From Acetobacteraceae bacterium (GTDB taxonomy: Bacteria > Pseudomonadota > Alphaproteobacteria > Acetobacterales > Acetobacteraceae), in the NCBI GenBank assembly GCA_020853405.1, contig JADYYZ010000250.1, forward strand, positions 1-11,261: 11,261 bases of DNA, read 5' to 3'. Made by a program: the position numbers and the translations under genes. Below are positions 7,477 through 11,261 of the stretch, one piece after another; position 1 is the first letter of the stretch, and each line of letters starts with the position of its first letter. The notes under the pieces were generated by a model. That model made no database searches, had not been told where the DNA came from, and saw only the letters and a list, made by a program, of their open reading frames with translations.

Positions 7477-8412
7477 TCAGCGCGCGATCCGGATGCGGGG
7501 GTTGAGCACGCCATAGCCGATGTCGGCCAGTGTCTGGGTGCCGACCGCGATCAGCACGGAAACCGCAGTGCAGGCCTGCAGCAGGAACAGGTCCTGGCCC
7601 AGCGATGCCTCCAGGATCAGCGAGCCGAACCCCTTGTAGGCAAAGAAGAACTCGACCACGATCACACCGCCGATCAGCCAGTTCACCTGCAACATGATGA
7701 CGGTGAAGGGCGGGATCATCGCGTTGCGCAGCGCATGGCGCAGGATGATGCGGGCGGGCGGCATGCCCTTCAGGGTGGCGGTGCGGATGTAGGGCGTGCG
7801 CATCACATCCGCCATCGATGCGCGCGTGATCCGGGCCAGGTAGCCGAAATCGTACAGCACCAGCACCGCGACCGGCAGCACCAGCTCGCGCCACGAAAAT
7901 CCGTCCAGCATCGCGCTTGTTCCCGGCAGCCAGGCCAGCGAGAACACGAACAGGGCGGAAAGCAGCACGGCGCTGGCAAAGGGCGGCACCGAGGTGCTGA
8001 TGATCGAGACCAGCGATATCACCCGATCGGCAAAACTGCCTTCGCGCACGCCGGCAAGCACGCCAAGCGTGAGCGAAAGCGGGATCAGCACGGCGAAGAA
8101 GCAGCCGGCAAGCAGCGCCGACGCGCCGAGCCGTGGCCACAGCACGTCGGCCACCGGGGCCGCGAACACGCGCGAGATGCCGAACTCGCCCCGAAGGCAG
8201 CGCGCGACCCAGTCGACGAAGCGCACCGGCAGCGGTGCCAGATAGCCGTGTGCCTCCAGCCACAGCGTGCGCTGTTCCGGTGTGGAGTACTGGCCGAGCG
8301 CCTCGGCCGCGACGGTTTCGGGCGAGAACTCGAACAGCAGGAAGATCGCGATCGAAACCAGCACGATCGAGATCGTCGCGTTCAGCAGCCGGTACAGCAC
8401 CAGGCGGGCCAT
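7477..8412 (-). CDS. Dipeptide ABC transporter permease, DppB type
   Basis: First gene of the minus-strand operon: a 311-residue permease of the DppB/OppB/GsiC class. TM1 (about 5-27) is followed by a periplasmic region with GEFGIS (75-80) and LWPRLGASALLA (91-102), both typical of B-type subunits. Later hydrophobic stretches lie near 98-121, 132-160, 176-190, 236-257 and 278-298. The EAA loop that contacts the ATPase is at 208-234 (YIRTATLKGM, then RHALRNAMIP). The end, IGYGVLNPRIRIA, is also family-like. Two starts are possible: ATG at 8412, chosen because MARLVLYRLL matches the family's usual N-terminus, or TTG at 8421, three codons longer. An in-frame TAG two codons above the TTG limits any further extension. 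Neither start has a clear ribosome site. Transcription must begin in the divergent gap upstream. Confidence 0.94.
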   Translation of the reverse strand: MARLVLYRLLNATISIVLVSIAIFLLFEFSPETVAAEALGQYSTPEQRTLWLEAHGYLAPLPVRFVDWVARCLRGEFGISRVFAAPVADVLWPRLGASALLAGCFFAVLIPLSLTLGVLAGVREGSFADRVISLVSIISTSVPPFASAVLLSALFVFSLAWLPGTSAMLDGFSWRELVLPVAVLVLYDFGYLARITRASMADVMRTPYIRTATLKGMPPARIILRHALRNAMIPPFTVIMLQVNWLIGGVIVVEFFFAYKGFGSLILEASLGQDLFLLQACTAVSVLIAVGTQTLADIGYGVLNPRIRIAR

Positions 8413-8503
8413 GTCGCGCAAAGGCTAGACGCAGGATCGCGCATCGGTCCAGCGACAGGCCGGGGCGGCCGCTGTCATTTGCGCGCACCGTCCGTTCCGT
8501 GCT

Positions 8504-8518
8504 TGCCTCGTGCAGGCA
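8504..8518. promoter_or_regulatory. Inverted repeat TGCCT-N5-AGGCA in divergent region, possible operator
   Basis: A perfect 5-bp dyad with a 5-bp spacer, TGCCTcgtgcAGGCA. It lies about 90 bp from both divergent start codons. It could be a regulator binding site or a small RNA hairpin. It does not match a named consensus, and a 5-bp dyad in GC-rich DNA can arise by chance. Confidence 0.25.
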
Positions 8519-8540
8519 TGGGCAGGTGGCGGCGGCACGC

Positions 8541-8550
8541 CGGCATGCCG
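8541..8550. promoter_or_regulatory. Perfect 10-bp palindrome CGGCATGCCG, possible operator
   Basis: The palindrome is fully self-complementary. Its GGCATG core also occurs at 8515-8520, inside the neighbouring inverted repeat, 27 bp away. Two related half-sites in one divergent region would suit a dimeric regulator, but no family is identified and chance is a real alternative. Confidence 0.25.
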
Positions 8551-8590
8551 ATGATTCCGCCGAGAACGACCTGCCGCGTGCAGACGACCC

Positions 8591-8596
8591 GGGAGG
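8591..8596 (+). promoter_or_regulatory. Ribosome binding site of the solute-binding protein gene
   Basis: GGGAGG lies five bases before the ATG at 8602. This fixes the start of the binding protein and argues against the much longer open frame that continues upstream through the permease gene. Confidence 0.8.
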
Positions 8597-8601
8597 CAGT
8601 G

Positions 8602-10263
8602 ATGTCTGGCGAACAGGAGCATCCCTATCTTCGAACTCTGCGATCGCTGTTCGCCGAAGGGCGGTGCGACCGGCGCGAGTTCCTGCGCACCGCGACGCTG
8701 CTCGGCGCCGGCGCCGCTGCTTCCTACGCCTTCGTCGGTGCCGCCCCGGCCGCCGCACAGATGTCGCCGAAGCGGGGCGGATCGCTTCGCCTCAGCGCGC
8801 GGGTGCGCGAGATCGCGCATCCGCACCGGCTGGGCAACGTGCCGGCCAGCAACCTCGCGCGCCAGACGGTCGAGTACCTGACCAACACCGGCCCCGACAA
8901 CATCACCCGCCCGATGCTGCTGGAAGGCTGGCAGCCGAGCGAGGATCTTCGCAGATGGACCCTGAAACTGCGCCGTGACGTGAGCTGGCGCAACGGCAGG
9001 AAATTCACCGCCGACGACGTCGTGTGGAACCTGAAAAGCATGCTCGACCCGCGTGTCGGCTCCTCGATGCTCGGGCTGATGAAGGGCTACATGATCACCG
9101 ACGTGCCGGGCGAGGAACGCGACGCCGCCGGCAGGCCGCGCATGGTCTCGCGGCTTTGGGATGCGAGCGCGATCGAGAAGGTCGATGATTTCACCGTGCG
9201 GCTGAACCTGAAGGCGCCGCAGCTGGCAGTGCCCGAGCATTTGTTCCACTATCCCGCCTGCATCATCGACCCCGAGGAAGGCGGGAAATTCGGCGTCGGC
9301 ATGAACGGCACCGGCGCCTTCGAGCTGGTGGAGTACGAGGTCACCCGGCGTGCCGTGCTGCGCGCCAACCGGCGCTACTGGGGCACCGGCCCGTTCGTGG
9401 ATGAGGCGATCTTCGTCGATCTTGGCGACGAGCCCGGCCCCGAGATCGCGGCACTCGCCTCGCGCCAGATCCACAGCATCGTCGCGGTCGGCCCGGCCGC
9501 GATGCCGGCGCTGAAGCGCCTTCCCAACCTCGACTTCTATGTCGTGAAGACCGGCGCCACCGTGCACGCGCGGATGCACCCGGTGCCGCCGTTCGACGAT
9601 ATCCGCGTGGTGCGCGCGATGCGCTACGCGGTCGACAACGACAAGGTGGCCGAGGTGACGTTCGGCGAGATCGGCTCGCGCGCCGAACACCATCATGTCG
9701 CGCCGGTGCATCCGGATTACGCGCCGATGCCGCCATTCCGCCGCGACCTGGCGCGTGCCCGCGCCCTGCTGGCCGAAGCCGGCCATCCGAACGGCCTCGA
9801 CATTCCGATCCCGTTCACGGTCAGCAACAACTGGACCAAGGATGTCGCGCAGGTGCTGGCCAGCCAGTGGGAGGAGGCAGGCATCCGCACCCGGCTGGAG
9901 GTGCTGCCCTCGCCGGAATGGAACCGGGTATGGAACACCGCGAAGTTCGCCTGCGGCGACTGGTCGCATCGCCCGCTCGGCGTGATGTGCCTGGCACTTG
10001 CCTATCGTTCTGGCGTGCCGTGGAACGAGTCCGGCTTCTCGAACGCCGAGTTCGACCGCGTGCTGGATGTTGCCGAAGCAACGGTCGATCTGGAGGATCG
10101 GCGCAAGCATATGCTGCGCCTGCAGACCATCCTGCAGGAGGACGGGCCGCTGGTGCAGCCACTGTTCCGCTCGGTGTTCACCTTCTGCGACCGCCGGATG
10201 AAGGGTTTCCGAATGCACCCGACGCAATATATCGAGTGCAACGGCATCTGGCTGGACAGCTGA
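8602..10263 (+). CDS. ABC transporter substrate-binding protein, family 5 (DppA/OppA type), Tat-exported
   Basis: A 553-residue periplasmic binding protein that should deliver substrate to the DppBC-type permeases encoded divergently. The N-terminus carries a twin-arginine signal, CDRREFLRTATLLG (22-35), then an Ala-rich hydrophobic stretch and a likely cleavage site near AAPAAAQ (47-53). The mature protein shows the family 5 signature region around 109-142: EGWQPSEDL, W119, then FTADDVVWNL just beyond. Later it has LLAEAGHPNG, typical of domain III of the Dpp/Opp/NikA/Gsi proteins. The start is fixed by GGGAGG five bases upstream; the open frame continues much further 5' only as an antisense artefact over the permease gene. 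The protein is about the usual length plus a long leader. The ligand cannot be deduced; peptides, glutathione-like peptides and opines are all handled by this family. Confidence 0.95.
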   Translation: MSGEQEHPYLRTLRSLFAEGRCDRREFLRTATLLGAGAAASYAFVGAAPAAAQMSPKRGGSLRLSARVREIAHPHRLGNVPASNLARQTVEYLTNTGPDNITRPMLLEGWQPSEDLRRWTLKLRRDVSWRNGRKFTADDVVWNLKSMLDPRVGSSMLGLMKGYMITDVPGEERDAAGRPRMVSRLWDASAIEKVDDFTVRLNLKAPQLAVPEHLFHYPACIIDPEEGGKFGVGMNGTGAFELVEYEVTRRAVLRANRRYWGTGPFVDEAIFVDLGDEPGPEIAALASRQIHSIVAVGPAAMPALKRLPNLDFYVVKTGATVHARMHPVPPFDDIRVVRAMRYAVDNDKVAEVTFGEIGSRAEHHHVAPVHPDYAPMPPFRRDLARARALLAEAGHPNGLDIPIPFTVSNNWTKDVAQVLASQWEEAGIRTRLEVLPSPEWNRVWNTAKFACGDWSHRPLGVMCLALAYRSGVPWNESGFSNAEFDRVLDVAEATVDLEDRRKHMLRLQTILQEDGPLVQPLFRSVFTFCDRRMKGFRMHPTQYIECNGIWLDS

Positions 10264-10434
10264 GGCCTTGCTCACTCGTGCCGCCACAGCCGCGCGAACC
10301 GGTATCGGGTCGCCACGGCTGAAGATGCCTGGCTATCGCAGGTTCGTCCCCGGCGATGGTAAATGCGTGCGCACGATGTGCTCGCGCCGCGTCAGCCCTG
10401 GTCGCCTGGCCCCGCCCGCGGAAAGGAGTGTTTG
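10264..10434. other. Intergenic gap between binding-protein gene and MmgE/PrpD gene
   Basis: A 171-bp gap with no supported coding sequence, no strong GC hairpin followed by a T run, and hence no clear intrinsic terminator. It holds a perfect 10-bp palindrome, CGTGCGCACG at 10366-10375, which may be an operator half or simply chance in GC-rich DNA. The MmgE/PrpD gene may be read through from the binding-protein gene or may have its own promoter here. Confidence 0.5.
10423..10428 (+). promoter_or_regulatory. Ribosome binding site of the MmgE/PrpD gene
   Basis: AAGGAG lies six bases before the ATG at 10435, a near-ideal Shine-Dalgarno that supports this start. Confidence 0.8.
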
Positions 10435-11261
10435 ATGGATATCCTGGTGCGTTCCGGTGCCACGGTTCAGGGCGGCGATGTGGCCGGCTTCATCCATGGG
10501 CTTCATGCGCGCGACCTGCCGGCCGAGGTCGCAGCCCTTGGCCGCGCCTGCCTGCTCGACCTGGTGGGCGTCGCGGCCGCGGGCAGGGCGACGCGGCTTT
10601 CCGCAATCGCGCATGACTTCGCGGCCCAGCAGCTGGGCAGCAATGCGGGCGGGGCACGGCTGCTGTTCGATGGAAGGCGCGCCGGCGCGGCCGGGGTCGC
10701 GTTCGCCGGTGCCGCCACGATCGACTCGTTCGATTCGCACGACGGGCACCCGCTGACCAAGGGCCATAGCGGCGTCGCGGTGCTGCCGGCGCTGCTTGCG
10801 TTCGCGGATGCCGATGCCCCGGCCTGTGACAGCGCCGAGCTGCTCGCCACGCTGGTGATGGGTTACGAGATCGCGATCCGGGCCGGCATCGCGCTGCACC
10901 GCACGGCCTGCGACTACCACACCTCGGGCGCATGGAATGCGCTTGCCTGCGCCGCGGTGGGGGCGCGCCTGCTGAAGCTTTCCCACGCGATGACTCGCGA
11001 GGCGCTCGGGATCGCCGAATATCACGGCCCGCGCAGCCAGATGATGCGCTGCATCGACCACCCGACGATGGTCAAGGATGGTTCGGCCTGGGGCGCATTG
11101 TCGGGCGTTGCCGCCGCCTATTTGGCCAGGGGCGGGTTCACCGGCGCGCCGGCGATCACGGTCGATGCACCCGAGGTTGCCGACCTGTGGGGCGACCTCG
11201 GCACGCGCTGGCGCATCACCGAGCAGTATTTCAAGCCGCAGCCGGTCTGCCGCTGGGCACA
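10435..11261 (+). CDS. MmgE/PrpD family protein (3' end missing)
   Basis: The frame is open from the ATG with a strong ribosome site to the window edge: 275 codons out of roughly 450-480 in the family, so the C-terminal part is cut off. Visible family features are an N-terminal helical domain with CLLDLVGVAAAG (39-50), the active-site region DSFDSHDGHPLTKGHSG (97-113), YHTSGAWNAL (161-170), MVKDGSAWGALSG (212-224) and YFKPQPVCRW (265-274). Candidate catalytic residues by family position are D100, H102, H111, H162 and K214. Known members include 2-methylcitrate dehydratase PrpD, cis-aconitate decarboxylase, and iminodisuccinate epimerase; all act on small di- or tricarboxylates. The neighbouring importer, Ntn-hydrolases and amine oxidoreductase make an imino- or amino-diacid more attractive than methylcitrate, and no prpB/prpC is in view. 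That substrate is inference only. Confidence 0.92.
   Translation, partial: MDILVRSGATVQGGDVAGFIHGLHARDLPAEVAALGRACLLDLVGVAAAGRATRLSAIAHDFAAQQLGSNAGGARLLFDGRRAGAAGVAFAGAATIDSFDSHDGHPLTKGHSGVAVLPALLAFADADAPACDSAELLATLVMGYEIAIRAGIALHRTACDYHTSGAWNALACAAVGARLLKLSHAMTREALGIAEYHGPRSQMMRCIDHPTMVKDGSAWGALSGVAAAYLARGGFTGAPAITVDAPEVADLWGDLGTRWRITEQYFKPQPVCRWA

Larger units (their letters stand above)
8413..8601. promoter_or_regulatory. Divergent control region between transporter operon and solute-binding protein gene
   Basis: These 189 bp lie between the start of the minus-strand operon and that of the plus-strand binding-protein gene, so promoters for both should sit here. I see no convincing sigma-70 type -35/-10 pair and no -24/-12 site on either strand. 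Two symmetric elements stand out and are listed separately. No regulator gene is visible in the window. The role follows from the gene arrangement, not from a recognised promoter sequence. Confidence 0.6.

Noticed and set aside
7735..8601. Open frame continuing 289 codons upstream of the binding-protein start on the plus strand
   Set aside because: It runs antisense to the DppB-type permease and is rich in Arg, Gln and His as GC-driven shadows are. The signal peptide and GGGAGG site place the real start at 8602.
7475..8758. Fusion of the DppC-type permease with a long N-terminal segment
   Set aside because: The added stretch is an out-of-frame reading of the DppB-type gene and the intergenic region. 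The MRSAHAM start, 2 bp after the DppB stop, gives a normal-length permease.
8425..10287. 620-codon minus-strand frame opposite the binding-protein gene
   Set aside because: Its composition (His, Arg, Ala, Gly rich with no domain motif) marks it as the complement shadow of a GC-rich gene; the plus-strand frame has clear family features.
10328..10342. Short hairpin CCTG-N7-CAGG after the binding-protein gene as a terminator
   Set aside because: The stem is only 4 bp and no T run follows.
10333..11061. 242-codon minus-strand frame opposite the MmgE/PrpD gene
   Set aside because: The plus-strand translation shows unmistakable MmgE/PrpD motifs and a strong ribosome site; the opposite frame shows neither.

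Overview
The window is GC-rich, with GC at nearly all third codon positions. Its genes read like those of an alphaproteobacterium, possibly Rhodospirillales/Acetobacteraceae, but that placement is an inference from gene content and base composition only. There is no rRNA, tRNA, insertion sequence, CRISPR array or phage gene. Almost all of it is coding.

Layout. (1) Positions 3-1244, plus strand: the 3' part of an FAD-dependent oxidoreductase with a C-terminal four-cysteine BFD-like [2Fe-2S] domain, of the opine oxidase subunit A / HcnB type. (2) Positions 8412 down to 1261, minus strand: one compact five-gene operon encoding a DppB-type permease, a DppC-type permease, a fused double ATPase (DppD-DppF type), and two tandem gamma-glutamyltransferase-fold (GGT) Ntn-hydrolases. 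Junctions are 2 bp, 3 bp, a 4-bp ATGA overlap and a 1-bp TGATG overlap. The operon converges on the oxidoreductase with only 16 bp between stop codons. (3) Positions 8413-8601: the divergent control region. (4) Positions 8602-10263, plus strand: the family 5 solute-binding protein of the transporter, with a twin-arginine signal. (5) Positions 10435-11261, plus strand: the 5' part of an MmgE/PrpD-family gene that runs off the window.

How it may work together (inference). The binding protein, permeases and ATPase form a complete Dpp/Opp/Gsi-type importer. Both GGT homologues lack signal peptides, so they should act in the cytoplasm on what the importer brings in, unlike the periplasmic GGT of E. 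coli. The oxidoreductase and the MmgE/PrpD protein fit a catabolic pathway for an amino-acid-derived compound such as an opine, imino-diacid or N-acyl amino acid. The most notable point is that both GGT homologues keep the catalytic threonine. By eye alignment to remembered E. coli GGT, however, they lose nearly every residue that holds the gamma-glutamyl group, and they lack the lid loop. They may therefore hydrolyse a different amide bond from that of glutathione.
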